From Casuarina equisetifolia (Eukaryota; Streptophyta; Magnoliopsida; Fagales; Casuarinaceae), in contig CM052359.1 in the NCBI GenBank assembly GCA_028551475.1, forward strand, positions 13,641,583-13,705,582: 64,000 bases of DNA, given 5' to 3'. How positions within the stretch are numbered: position 1 is the first letter of the stretch; each line of letters opens with the position of its first letter. Shown piece after piece: positions 31,842-43,350 of the stretch. The position numbers were made by a program, and so were the translations under genes. The notes beneath the pieces were generated by a model, which searched no databases, was not told the origin of the DNA, and was given only the letters and a program-made list of their open reading frames with translations.

Positions 31842-32528
31842 TGTTGGGTTGGTCCAACCCATATTCGGGGACTTATTATTGGATCCAATTAGGGTAATGT
31901 GGCGTTAAGGTTTAAAAGAAAAAATATAAGGTTTTTTCTTTAGGAGAAGAGGTGAGTGGCCGTCAAAAAAGAAAAGAGAGAGAAAAGAAAAGAGCATAAT
32001 TTTGCAGGAATTAGAGGCCCTACGCAGCAGTTGATCAAACGTCTGATCAAGGTCGATCAGTGGTCCAATTGAGCTGATTTTTTGTCAGTAGGTTTGGGAT
32101 TGGGTGTTCTTCATTGTGAACGGTTGGATCGTCGTTTGGAGCTTTTGAAGTCAACAGATCTTTGTTGAAAATCTGGGTGATTTTTCTCTAACTTTTCTTG
32201 GTTAAGTTGTTGTTTACAACTTGTTCTTCACTATTTATTGGTGATTCTATTATTGTTGAATCAATAAATCTTAGTCTTGTTGTTATTGTTAAGGACTTGA
32301 TTGGGTTGTAACCTAACGATTTATATAGTGGAGATTTGGGTGGACTTCGTGATCGGTCCCGTGGTTTTTTATCCTTCACATTGGAGGGGTTTTTCCACGT
32401 AGAAATTCTTTTGTGTTGAGTGTGATATTTGCTTATTCTACTTGTGATTCAAATACATCGTTGGTGTTTTAGTATTTCCTCACAGGTTCAATCAAAGTGG
32501 GAAACGTTATACGTCGTTTTTCCCATCA
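31842..32528 (+). repeat. 3' LTR of the copia element
   Basis: 687 bp, preceded by the polypurine tract. It matches the 5' LTR along its length and the solo LTR at 13762-14448 in length and sequence. Confidence 0.93.
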
Positions 32529-32533
32529 ACTTA

Positions 32534-35500
32534 TACATTTGGTACGTGCAGTGTCCTTGAAACTCCCCATTTCTTCAACTGATATTGCATCTATAAAAGG
32601 GATATGTCATTATGCTCATTTTTTACCTCCTTATAGGTTAATCTTAAAGAGGAGATAAGCTTTCATATATAATATCAAAAATCATATTCAAATTAAGACG
32701 AAAGGCTGTAATGAAAACAGTGGGGCCCTTATTACTTAAACTTTGGCTTAGCTTTATTGATATATGAAAAAATTATGTCATTACATTATAAAGTAGTTTT
32801 GAAGAGGAAATGTATTTTCTTTTTAAACAAATAAGCACCCATGGCTTGGAGACCATCCTTAACGCGATGACATTCCACTTATCCTAGGGTGCAAGGATCA
32901 ATTTGAGTTCTTAGCCATACAAAAGGAAAAGGAAAAGATCTTTAAGATTACTACTAGTTCTAGATAATGTCACATTAAAAGACTCATAAGATATAGATTT
33001 TATTGTATAAAAAAAGATCTTCAAAACATCTAAATTTTTATATGTAATGTGTCTAAAAACTTGAAGAGACCACAATTGACATAATGTGATTTGTAAATGA
33101 TTTAATCATACGGATACACTGATGATCTTACTTTGTATACATTACTGTTTTATATATAAATTTATTTTTAAGAAATAAGAAAGAAAAGAAAAAAAAACAC
33201 TGCCTAACTTGATTCCCACGTTTATGGGAGTTCATCAGCAGTAACCCATATCAGGCTACATAATGCTTTCACAGGTTTCGGTGGATTTGTTTGGGTATGA
33301 GATCTTTTCACAGAGGTTTGCAGAAAAATCCAGGCAGCTGGCCTGGACTGCTTGACCAAGACTGGAATCCTTCGGGCAAGTTTTGAAGATTTGACCCTAC
33401 TCAAGGCTGGTCCCAACCTCAGTGTTTGACTTGGATGCAGCAGATAGAACCACAAACAAAGTTGCTGGCACAAAGTTGGAGAAATCTCTTTCACAGTTTG
33501 AACTCCATTTTTATTAAGTTCGGAGTAAAACAATTAGATTATGGTTTCCTTTCTTATGGGTTTCTGAATTTGGTCTCAACTCTTTAATTTTATGAAAGTA
33601 AGAAAAAGAAAACCTAGTACGTAACTAGAAAAATACCAAAGTAAATAAGAAGATTGCTTCTTCAAGAAAAAATTTAGAACTACGTTAAATTTGGTGGTCT
33701 TATGGGAATGATATTTATTACCCAATTCTCATTTTTCTTCCCAACAATTTCCGAAAGATCTTGGTTTGTGCTCAGCATTATGCATAACGGTCGTATTAAT
33801 AGAATCTAGTCCGGAAAGAAAGATAAATTCTTCATATTAGAAAGAGAAAAAGAAAAAGAATTAGTCCTTATTATTTTTCTTCTTTTTCTTGTGCTTTATC
33901 TTGGTCAAATATTTTAACAATTGTTGTTTTCATCACATAATTAGTGGTGTTAGTGTCGCAATCAGCCAAACCTATGGACTCAGAAATATCTACCTTTATT
34001 GTTAAAAAATGAAAATACAAAGTTTTGAAGCTATTCTTGAGTAGTATGACAGCTTTATCAATATTACAGTGAAATTCGAACATAGATATTTAAGATCTAA
34101 GAAAGAAAGTCACTATTAGAATTTATTTTTTCTTGCATACAGAACTCAAAGATATTGGTTTTCAGTCCAAAAATGCATTGACAAGTCAAAGAAACCTTTC
34201 CAAAGCACTATTTTTTGCAAATATAAGAAAAAAATTTAGTTGAGTAATCATGAAATTATTGTATTAAACTTCCGGCAAATGTTTCATAGAAAGCCGAAAC
34301 TTGAGCTCCTGGCCTGCCAAATTACTCCTGCAACACTCCACGGCACAGATGATGCACATGATGTTGATGTCTTACCAATAACTTGCTGACTGGTCAACCA
34401 AAATGCAAGCAATATAGAAAAGAGAAAGCCAGGCATTAGCAGCATTTGCAGACCATCTCAACCTCACTTGCTTACCAGGTAGGTACAATGAAGCAAATTA
34501 GCAGTATTTGATCAATACTATGAAGAGATTAACAATTATCAAGAATATCAAGAACATTATCAATAAGCCAATAGCCCATTTGTTTGCTATTGGGCACCCA
34601 AGACCTGGTTCCAGTTTGACACCATATACTCTTAAACTTCCTTTACCTAATTCAAAAGAACATGAAAAATTTCATGTAGTTATATAAAATCATCACTATA
34701 TCTATACTAAAATAATTTTTTTAGCATTTGAAGATTTTATGTACTCAAAATTTATTAGAAATTTCCTCTATTCTATTATTTCTCCATGGTCAACATGATA
34801 GATCACCCATTTACACAACATATTTTACATTTTTTAAAATCTCATACGTTTGGGTAATTTGAGTGGAACCCAAGTTTAAGATTATTCAAATGCTCGGCTC
34901 GAGGGACTTTTCGTAAGACTAGCAGAAATATGTCAATGTCAACAAAAAGTAAAATGTCAATGTCAAGAAGTTGTCTAACAACTATACAACCCTATCAATT
35001 GATTAAATAGTATGTATCTTCCAACTGATAGCAATGGTATGCCTCGCCGGAAACGCCCTTCTCTATTTTTATTCGTTTTGATAAGGAGAGAAATGGATGA
35101 GATCTAGTCTAACTAACCTACATTGTTAACTAATCTCTTGTTGATTAAACAAACTCCTCCCTTCACTGTTGGGCTAAAGAGATGTGTCTATAGCATTCAT
35201 TATAAGTGGCTGCAGGCTTCCAATAGTAGACGTATAAACTCAATAGACATCTTCATCTCCGATCATGATCAAAGGGTTGTTATATTCATGTACTCTTTCT
35301 AATGCTTGTTCAGTACTAAGAATGGTAGGATAAAAATCTCATACTGTTTAAATTTTGCTTGAAATATCCTCTTTATAGGGAGGAAAAAAAACTTTTACTC
35401 TTAAGTCAAATTTTAAACAGAATTAAGCTTTCTAATATGGTAAAAGTCTAGCACAAGACTTGTAGTTTACTTTGTTGCAAAGGGATTGTTAAAAATAGTA

Positions 35501-35856
35501 CGATAAAATTCTCATATTATTTGAAAATCATTTTTACTCTCCGTGTAACCTTTAGCTAAAACGGTACTTCTTAACATTTGCTTCATTGATTTATCATGCC
35601 TAACCCTTCCTTTCCTCCTCGTTTCTAGAAGCTATACCTTAATCTTCAAGCCCTTCTTGATTAATATGCTTCCTAAAAAACAAAAAATCTCCGAGTTAAG
35701 AATTAGAAAATCACTACCAAACCGACGTGGGTTTTTGTCCCTTAGCAGTTTATCCTTATCTGTGTGTCTTGGCTATGCCGGCCATCCTTTGGCATTAAAC
35801 TACCGCTATTACTCCGTTGTGTCACAGGTCATCACCCAGAGTTTTTCCCTTTAAAA
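32534..35856. other. Intergenic region upstream of the GRAS gene
   Basis: Mostly AT-rich without recognisable genes. One 103-codon minus-strand frame (33222-33533) sits in a locally GC-richer stretch and matches no family I recognise; it could be a gene relic. The GRAS promoter and 5' leader lie at the right end. Confidence 0.5.
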
Positions 35857-35922
35857 ATGGCGTTCATCTCTCCCAAACACCCCTCTCACCACCATCCTCG
35901 CTCCTTTCTCTGTCTCTCGTAG
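35857..35922 (+). promoter_or_regulatory. Upstream ORF in the GRAS gene 5' leader
   Basis: A 21-codon ORF (MAFISPKHPSHHHPRSFLCL..., stop TAG at 35920-35922). Its ATG has a good context (aaaaATGG) and it ends 27 bases before the main start, in the same frame. If transcribed it could reduce or gate translation of the main ORF. It could also be a former N-terminal extension broken by a stop. Both readings are inferred. Confidence 0.5.
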
Positions 35923-35949
35923 CTCCAACGCTTCCATTTTCGTTCCCTG

Positions 35950-37443
35950 ATGAAAGCAGGATTTGAAGTGGTTCAGGGAGCTTTGGATACCATCCAACCC
36001 CATGAACAATGGGACTTCCCCACTGCGGGTTTTCCGGCTCCAAACTTCAACCCCTTCCTCAAGCCTGTAATTGAGAATCGGTTCGTGAACATGGAGCGAA
36101 ACGAGCTTTCTGAATGGGTGGAGCAAGTCACGAAGCAACTCATCGAAGACCTTCCAGAAACTGGGTCTGACATCTTGAACTCCGAGACGAAGTCCCAGGA
36201 GAGTTTTGTGCCGTCAGGAGACTTCCGGCCGAGAAAAGCACCGAGAAGGATCTACTTTGATGCTGCAGGCAACGAGCTTCAGTGGAGCAATGAGCCTCGA
36301 GTTGCTAATCATGGAAGGAACAAAGGAGTAGGCAAGGAAGACGAACATGGCCTAACCCTTATGACTCTTCTTCTAGAATGTGCAGTTGCCGTCTCCGTCG
36401 ACAATCTCGGGGAGGCGCATAGAATGTTGCTTGAGCTTACTCAAATGGGTTCTCCTTACGGCCTTTCATGCGCTGAGCGTGTCGTCGCCTACTTCGCCAA
36501 GGCCATGGCCAGTAGAGTTATCAACTCCTGGCTCGGGATCTGTTCTCCGTTGGTTGACTACAGAAGCATCCATGTCGCTTTCCAAGTGTTCAACAACATC
36601 TCCCCCTTCATAAAGTTTGCACACTTCACTTCCAATCAAGCCATCCTCGAGGCTTTCCACCGGCGAGATAGAGTCCACATTGTCGACCTTGACATCATGC
36701 AAGGTCTGCAATGGCCGGCGTTGTTCCACATCCTCGCCACCCGCATGGAGGGCCCGCCCCATGTCAGAATGACGGGCATGGGCACGTCAATGGAGATTCT
36801 AGTCGACACAGGAAAGCAACTTGCGAACTTCGCCAAGCGGCTCGGAATGTCATTCGAATTCCACCCAATTGCCAGGAAGTTCGGCGAAATGGACGTCTCG
36901 ACGGTGCAACTCCGGCGGGGAGAAACTCTAGCGGTGCATTGGCTTCAACATTCCCTGTACGACGCCACCGGACCCGACTGGAAAACAATGAGAAATCTAA
37001 AAGAGCTATCACCGACAATCATCACATTGGTAGAGCAAGATATCTCACATGGTGGCTCTTTTCTAGATCGTTTCGTTGGGTCACTCCATTACTACTCGAC
37101 CCTTTTCGATTCCCTAGGCGCCAATCTGCCCATCGACGATCCTAGTCGGCACCGCGTAGAGAACTGCCTTCTGCACCGGGAAATCAACAATATCTTGGCC
37201 GTAGGGGGGCCGGCGAGAAGCGGAGAAGACAAGTACAGGCATTGGAGGATTGAGCTCGCGAAGAACTGCTTTCTGCAGCTGCCAATGAGCGCGAATTCCA
37301 TGGCTCAGGCGCAGCTAATATTGAACACGTTCCCTCCTGCATATGGATATAGCCTGGTTCAAGGAGATGGGACACTTAGGCTAGGATGGAAGGACACTAG
37401 TTTATATACAGCTTCTGCATGGACTTCTAATGCTTCTAGGTAG
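35950..37443 (+). CDS. GRAS-family transcription factor, SCARECROW/SCL23 clade, 497 aa, intronless
   Basis: A single uninterrupted ORF. The start at 35950 is the first ATG after the in-frame stop at 35920. The N-terminal 130 residues are variable (WVEQVTKQLIEDLPE, then basic PRKAPRRIYFD). The GRAS domain follows: leucine heptad I (LTLMTLLLECAVAVSVDN, from about 135), the VHIID motif as VHIVDLDIMQGLQWPALFHI (about 241-260), leucine heptad II region, LAVHWLQHSLYD, the PFYRE-equivalent region and the SAW end (LRLGWKDTSLYTASAW). VHIxDLDIMQGLQWP and HWLQHSLYD are typical of SCARECROW and SCL23 proteins, nuclear regulators that work with SHORT-ROOT in ground-tissue and bundle-sheath patterning (family knowledge). 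The N-terminus differs from the long Gln/Pro-rich SCR N-terminus, so an SCR paralogue is more likely than SCR itself. GC content is clearly higher than the surroundings, as usual for GRAS exons. Confidence 0.93.
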   Translation: MKAGFEVVQGALDTIQPHEQWDFPTAGFPAPNFNPFLKPVIENRFVNMERNELSEWVEQVTKQLIEDLPETGSDILNSETKSQESFVPSGDFRPRKAPRRIYFDAAGNELQWSNEPRVANHGRNKGVGKEDEHGLTLMTLLLECAVAVSVDNLGEAHRMLLELTQMGSPYGLSCAERVVAYFAKAMASRVINSWLGICSPLVDYRSIHVAFQVFNNISPFIKFAHFTSNQAILEAFHRRDRVHIVDLDIMQGLQWPALFHILATRMEGPPHVRMTGMGTSMEILVDTGKQLANFAKRLGMSFEFHPIARKFGEMDVSTVQLRRGETLAVHWLQHSLYDATGPDWKTMRNLKELSPTIITLVEQDISHGGSFLDRFVGSLHYYSTLFDSLGANLPIDDPSRHRVENCLLHREINNILAVGGPARSGEDKYRHWRIELAKNCFLQLPMSANSMAQAQLILNTFPPAYGYSLVQGDGTLRLGWKDTSLYTASAWTSNASR

Positions 37444-40400
37444 TTGCTAATGAGAATGCTTTTTAGGGGTTATGTTTTATGGGCATGGAACCTAGGCCTT
37501 TGACAAGGTTGTTGTAGGCATTATTAGAAGCTAAAGGTTCATCTTTTGTGGCTAGTAAGACCATTTCTCCGTATTTTTTTTAAAATTATTTCTGTTTTCT
37601 TGAATTGTCAAGGATTCTAATCATTTCTCCGTATATTTGGAAATCTCATATCTAAGATCCTCATTATTTAAGTGGAGATTCCTTCGTCAACTCTAACTGC
37701 ACTATCAGACAAATCACAAGTTTGGAAATCTCATTATTTTAAGCAAATCTAGGAATTCTATCGTTAGTGTAACATGAATCCTATCATATTTGAAGAAAAA
37801 CTAATTTTTTCAAGCATGAATGCCGATTAGAGAACTTGGGCTGTCTTCCGTTTCGTTTCAGATGATGAGTACAAAACCTCGACTGAGTATTTATAGGAAT
37901 AGTGGAGTGTACATTACATAAAGGTATTTTGTCTTTATTCGCCCAAGATAGTACACTACACTTCCCAGGAAACTTCTCATCAGCCAGACATACTTTATTG
38001 ACAGTGGAATGGTGGTTTTACTCCCCAGAAATGATGTCACCGACCGCTTTGCTTAGTTTGGCTTTGGGGACAGCTAGAGAGTCGTCATCCATGAGGTCAA
38101 CTATCGGTTTGACAGAGGAGCCTTTAGGAAACTTCATTTCTGTTTATGCACTTGTAGTAGCTTCTCGGGTAACCATATCAGGGCTCAAACTAACGTTGAT
38201 GTGGCAGACATCAGTTCCTCTTTTGACTGGTTGACTGTCTGTTGACGTAGAAATTGTTTCCATAGCGGCAACATCTCTTCTTTCATAAGAACCCAAAAAA
38301 GGGTGTCTTCGTTCAGATCGATGGCTCTAACAATTTTAAGCCCTTTTTAACATGAATATTTACTTCCAACGACAAGTTTAGGAGTCTCTCATTATTTCCT
38401 CATTAAGTGTACGTCTCTTACAATTAGGCTTATGTTTATGGACTTCATTGGTCTTGTAGGAAACCAAAATTGCTTGGATATCTCTCTTCTTCTTGTGCAT
38501 GATAAAAATCCGATGACATGGATTCAAAATTAAACCACCCCAACTACAACTTCAAGACGAAATTATGCTAAAAAGTGGGTCCTTGGTGAAATTTGACGTT
38601 AAAATGGACTTCATTTTAGCGGTAATACTTCACATTAACATTAATTCTGATTTCCTTTAAGATTTATACCCTCCTTTTGTTGTTATGTAATTATTGTTAC
38701 TTCGAGACGTAACAATGTTTGTACTTGTATTATCAATGAACTTTGCTATTTTGTCTTGAGATATAAACAATTATATAACAATTATAGACGATACTCAGAC
38801 TTACATGGTGTAACCTAAATTCTTCATATGTTTATATACAATAATTTACTCATATTAATTTTAAGATTTTTATAAATTTTTATTTATTTAATTTTCACTC
38901 TTTTCTCTTGTTAGTTGGAAATCACTTCCTCTATCACATAATTTATTGCTCACAAAATGGTACAATGCATAGCTAAGTTTTACCGGAATCAAATTTGTAG
39001 ATAATATGGAAGGACCCTAATTGTAAATAGACAATTTTATCCTTCCATGAAAGAAAAGGTCATATTACCCTTCCACCAAATTTCGATCCCACAATTAACA
39101 TTTTAGTCCTTTGAAGCGAAGTGCATAGGACTATATAATTTAGCTTCGTTTACTTCTGTTCAATTATTTGTACTTCAAAGATAAATGCAAAAGAAAGCAT
39201 AGCTCATAGGAGACATCAATATTTTATAAATGGTAGTAAGATCCTCCAACTACTATGTAATCCGTGTGGGAAATAGCTTGACATGACAAAACACTTTCAA
39301 AATATGAACCCCAGTGCAGATCTTGAAAAGTTTATCAGTTGTGGCTGCAAGCCTTGAACTCATGAAGAAGAAGCTGAATCCAAAAGCCCACTCTACCACT
39401 TGGGAGCTTAAGGAAACATGCTTGATGTTTCTTGGTTTGTGCTTTTCGGTGGAGTGGCTACCTGTATGTGGGGTGTTTTATAACGTAGAGAACAGATATT
39501 AATAACTATTCCCAAGTTTCAAACATGTAGTGGAAGTCTTATAATATTGAGTCTAAAGTTGTATCAGTGTACAAACCCCTTATTATCAATACAAAAGCAA
39601 CGAGCTCCGCTGATAATTGGCTAGGTAATTAAGAAAGCCTTGTATGCCACCGTATAATATACAGAAGAAAGCATCAGAAAGTGGAATTAGGACCTGGTCA
39701 TGGCTGGCTGCAAATCCCATTGAATGTAAACAGCATCCCCACTTCTGAGGATGGTAGGTGGAAGATGTGTTAGACGTCCATGGTCCTCAAAAAGGATGTA
39801 AAAAATATCTTAGTTCCCTCTCTATTGTTAAAAAAGAGAAACAATTGGCCTAAAGAAGATGCCATATCAAGATATTAAGAACAATCACTATTTTCATAAC
39901 AACTACTATTCAATTCATAAAGAAATGCTTAAATCTAAATTCTAATATCAAATGAACATGAAAGGACTTAACTTCAACTTTTTCCCTTAAAACCAATAAT
40001 TAAAAAAGAAGAATACACAAATATATAGAGAGCATATTATGTTAAGATATTAGTAGTAAATAATGGTTGGTAGCAATATGGGAAAATTGTGTTAATTATT
40101 TGTCTAACTCCCACACACTTCCACAAAAAGGTGGTCACATAAACACCCAAAAGTTGTTGCCCTACGGTAGCCGGTGGTGTTTTATCGGTCCCGCAATGGC
40201 CCTCACAGTCACCTAACACTCACCAAGGAGCTGCTACACAAATCTAACATCAATAAAGAGTGTCAACCAAACAAGTCTAGCTACCAACAACGAGGTAGCT
40301 AGGAAATCCTGAGGAACACAGCGGGAAGATTAGAAGAATATGGAGGTCAACACTACCAGACAAATGGGAAGCCACCGTCTCAGTCATTTGTCATTTTTCC

Positions 40401-40830
40401 TCAGTCCGTAGTATACTGTAGATCGAAGAATGTGAACAGTTTTGAAACAAGACTTGAAAAAGATAAGCTTAAATTAGTTTATCTTTCAATAAAAGGTGTA
40501 GTGTTTTTGCAGTGGAGGCCGCATGTGAAAGATTATTTAGTAGGTGTTTTTAGAAAAGTTTTGAACTTTTGAGAAGTTGTCAAATAGATGTATCTTTACA
40601 CTAGGGAAAAAAAAATTTAAAAAAAAAAAGAAAGAAAGAAAAAGCACGTTATTGTTTCAACCCAATAGTATTAAATAGATGTCAAATAGTCGATAACTTT
40701 ATAGTATTAAAAAAACTTATTTCCTTTCAAAAATTTGCTTGTAAGGAGTAAACAATACTTTTACATACAGAAAATTTTACATTAGATTGTAAGTAATGTA
40801 AAACATTCTAAAATATAGTATACAACAATA
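37444..40830. other. GRAS 3' flank and intergenic region
   Basis: No gene recognised. 37850-38345 is less AT-rich; on its minus strand it has a TATA-like box (cctataaatactc, near 37881-37893) and a start-like TGTTAGAGCC near 38331, so it might be an LTR or promoter fragment of an unknown element. Frames at 37902-38234 and 39314-39502 (+) are unassigned. Confidence 0.45.
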
Positions 40831-41580
40831 GAATCATTTGATTTGTCTAACACCAAATTCAATACCTTTGCTTTCGCTGGCTATCTTCCTTGAAAATAAG
40901 TTTTGGGATATTTGAGTTCCTGATGAGACTAAATCCCGCTTGTGAGGAGTGGGACATCACCTACATATGTAAAGAATTTTCCAATAGCTTACAAACAGCG
41001 GAAGATATTCCAAAATTAGTTCAACAAAATGTAATCTTTTGACTTGTACCATGCTACCATATTTGATTCCTTTGCTTTCACAAGCTATTTTCCTTGAAAA
41101 TAAGTCAAGGAAAATTTTACAATCTGATGAGAATCAGCTTGTGGGGAATGGGATAACACCTTCATATGTAGTTCCGTAAACCGTGTAGGACATTTAATGA
41201 ACCGTGTGGTTGAGCAAAATGAAATCATTTGACTTGTATCATACCACCAAATTCATTACCTTTACTTTAACTAACTATCTTTCTTGAAAATTTAGTACAT
41301 GATGAGGCAAAAGCCAGTTTGTGAGGAACGAGACAACACCCTCACTTATAGTTCTATATACAATTTAGGACATTCAACGTAAAATTCCACAAAATGAAAT
41401 CATTTGGATTATATCATGTCACCAAATTCGTATTATTTGGTAATAGGCCAAGAGTTCAATGGTTTATTATTAATTTTTCAAGACCAAATTTTTAGATTAA
41501 ATTTTTACAACTCTCAAACCCTTTTACCTAAAAAAAAATTATATCTAACTAATTATTTTCCTGAAAAATAAGTCTAACAA
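40831..41580. repeat. Degenerate tandem repeat, unit about 175-200 bp, three full copies plus a broken fourth
   Basis: Units start near 40831, 41031, 41221 and 41396. Each runs through a/gaaatcatttgacttg, caccaaattcattacctttgctt, ctatctttcttgaaaataag, gatgag, gcttgtgaggaatgggacaacacc and catatgtagttc. The fourth copy is interrupted after caccaaattcg and seems to resume near 41545 (ttcctgaaaaataagt). The copies are moderately diverged. No coding potential is seen. Confidence 0.78.
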
Positions 41581-41710
41581 CACTTCAGTGCATGAAAAGA
41601 CTGGAGTATGACCAAGTTGTAAAAGCATCTACAATTTCCTCCCCACAATTTTGAACACTTACCCATGGTACGAAAAGCAACTCTAGTGACATTGAACTCA
41701 CCATGGACGT

Positions 41711-42279
41711 TGTTAGAAATAAAATGGAAACGGACAACGTTAGCCACGTCAAGGGGCAATTTATCCAATTAAAGCAACGCATGTAACACACGCACGACAC
41801 TTCCAAGGCAACCCACGGATAGCATGAAGACGCGTGCATGCAACTCACGCGCGTTGTCTTCTTCCCCACATCCGTGTGATAATAGTTCTTCTTCTCTTTC
41901 TTTTGACAATTATATAAAATAGTTTAAGGTGAAATAGGGGGCATTTAAATTAAAAGAAAATGATATTTTTATTACAACAAAAAAAAGGAAGAATCATTAA
42001 TTCTATTGATAAAATTTCCACTCAAAATCTATATTTTAGGGTTCTTTATGGCTATGGTTTTCATAATCAATTTAGTATTGATTCATTATCATTAAGAGAT
42101 GATTTACATTTGTTTTCTAACCACTATAAAAAGACAGTTAGAGTGTACACATAATCCATCCAAGAAATACAAGTTTTTTGCCTCTTATTGTTCTTCATAT
42201 TGTTCTTGATTTTTTTTTTATATCATTCTTGTTTTTATAAGAATTTCTAAAATATTTTGTAGAAACTCTTGTTTTAACT
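41711..42279 (+). repeat. 5' LTR of the nested copia element
   Basis: 569 bp. It contains a TATA-like box near 41908 and shares its start and end with the LTR at 48228-48771. Copies are clearly diverged, with several indels. Confidence 0.85.
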
Positions 42280-42337
42280 TGGTATTAGTTTAACCTTTTG
42301 ATGAAAGCTTTTTCTTTCAATCCATTTTGTTTTGTAG

Positions 42338-43350
42338 ATGGCTTCCAATGTCAACCATGGTCATGTTGCTACTCATGCTCCTTCACTACCCAATCCAAGT
42401 CCTCTTCCTACTATTGGTGTTCAACTCAAAGGTCATAATTTTCTTGTTCAAAAAGCATGAATTGAGCCTTTTCCTCAAGCAAATGGATTACTTGGTATTG
42501 TGGATGGCTCCTTCCCTTGTCATAAAGAGTTCATTACTAATATTGATGAACATGACACTATCACTCATACTGCCTATGGTTAGATTTTTTGCATGTGTAC
42601 TAACACTATTATGACCCACTATTAGGAAGTGCAAAACCTTTGCAAAGATAAGACAAGTCATATCATCTAAGTTTGTGGCTCACAATTTTGTGCAAATTTC
42701 TACTCTTCACTTACATTTTCATACAACAACCAAAAGGCACTAAAGGGTAACTAAGTTTATTCAAGAAGTAGATAGAATTGCTGATCAACTTTCCCTTATA
42801 GGTGAAATTATCTAAAACAAATGAGTACTTAACTCATGTTTTTCAAGGTCTTGATAACCCTTATGTGCCTTTTGCCATTGCCATTGTTGTTCATACATGC
42901 ATGTGATCTCTTTCTCATGAAGATCTACATGGGTTACTCCTTACCCAAGAAGCTCATCTTGAAATGACTATAGAAGGCTCACCTATTGTAGTTTCTTTTG
43001 CCACTAATCCTGCTACAATCCTTACTAATTAGCCCCTTTCTCAATCTCTTGGTAGTCTAAGGAGGTGCTTAAATAATATCCCTATCAAGGACATACTCAT
43101 GTTCCTCATTAAAGCAACAAATCTCGGTGCAATGTTATTTGTCAAATCTATTACAAGCTAGGACATATTGTGCGTCAATGTCACTATAAGTATGTTCCTT
43201 CCAATTCTAGGCCTAATAATAATTTCAAGGCTCATAAAATATTCAAGCCAATATTGTTAAGAAGGCTCAACAACAAACTCAACAAGCCTTTACTTAAACT
43301 GATTGACTTCCTAATTCTAACACCAACACATCACATCTTGCCAAATGACT
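42338..43350 (+). pseudogene. Copia gag and protease start, heavily decayed
   Basis: Begins MASNVNHGHVATHAPSLPNP, then LPTIGVQLKGHNFLVQKA and LLGIVDGSFPC, typical of copia gag. Frameshifts and stops follow. A zinc knuckle reads CQIYYKLGHIVRQC near 43140, in which the second Cys is Tyr. The protease region reads LPNSNTNTSHLAK near 43300-43340, corresponding to the usual D-S-G-A-T-x-H, so the catalytic Asp is now Asn. It ends at the junction with the gypsy fragment. Confidence 0.75.

Larger units (their letters stand above)
27104..32528 (+). mobile_element. Nearly complete Ty1/copia retrotransposon, Tork/TNT1-94-like, with both LTRs
   Basis: A 5425-bp element. The 5' LTR (27104-27774) and 3' LTR (31842-32528) both start TGTTGGGTTGGTCC and end TTTCCCATCA. 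Exact 5-bp target duplications actta lie at 27099-27103 and 32529-32533. A primer-binding site tggtatcaagagc begins at 27778 (initiator-Met tRNA type) and a polypurine tract ggagggggagaat occupies 31829-31841. The internal region encodes gag, protease, integrase, reverse transcriptase and RNase H in the copia order, all in one frame but broken by stops. It cannot move on its own, though its LTRs and priming sites look intact. Confidence 0.95.

Noticed and set aside
36466..37018. Several antisense or out-of-frame ORFs over the GRAS gene
   Set aside because: Shadows of the GC-rich GRAS coding frame.
41574..41869. Two minus frames of 64 and 94 codons
   Set aside because: They overlap the start of a copia LTR and have no homology I can recognise.
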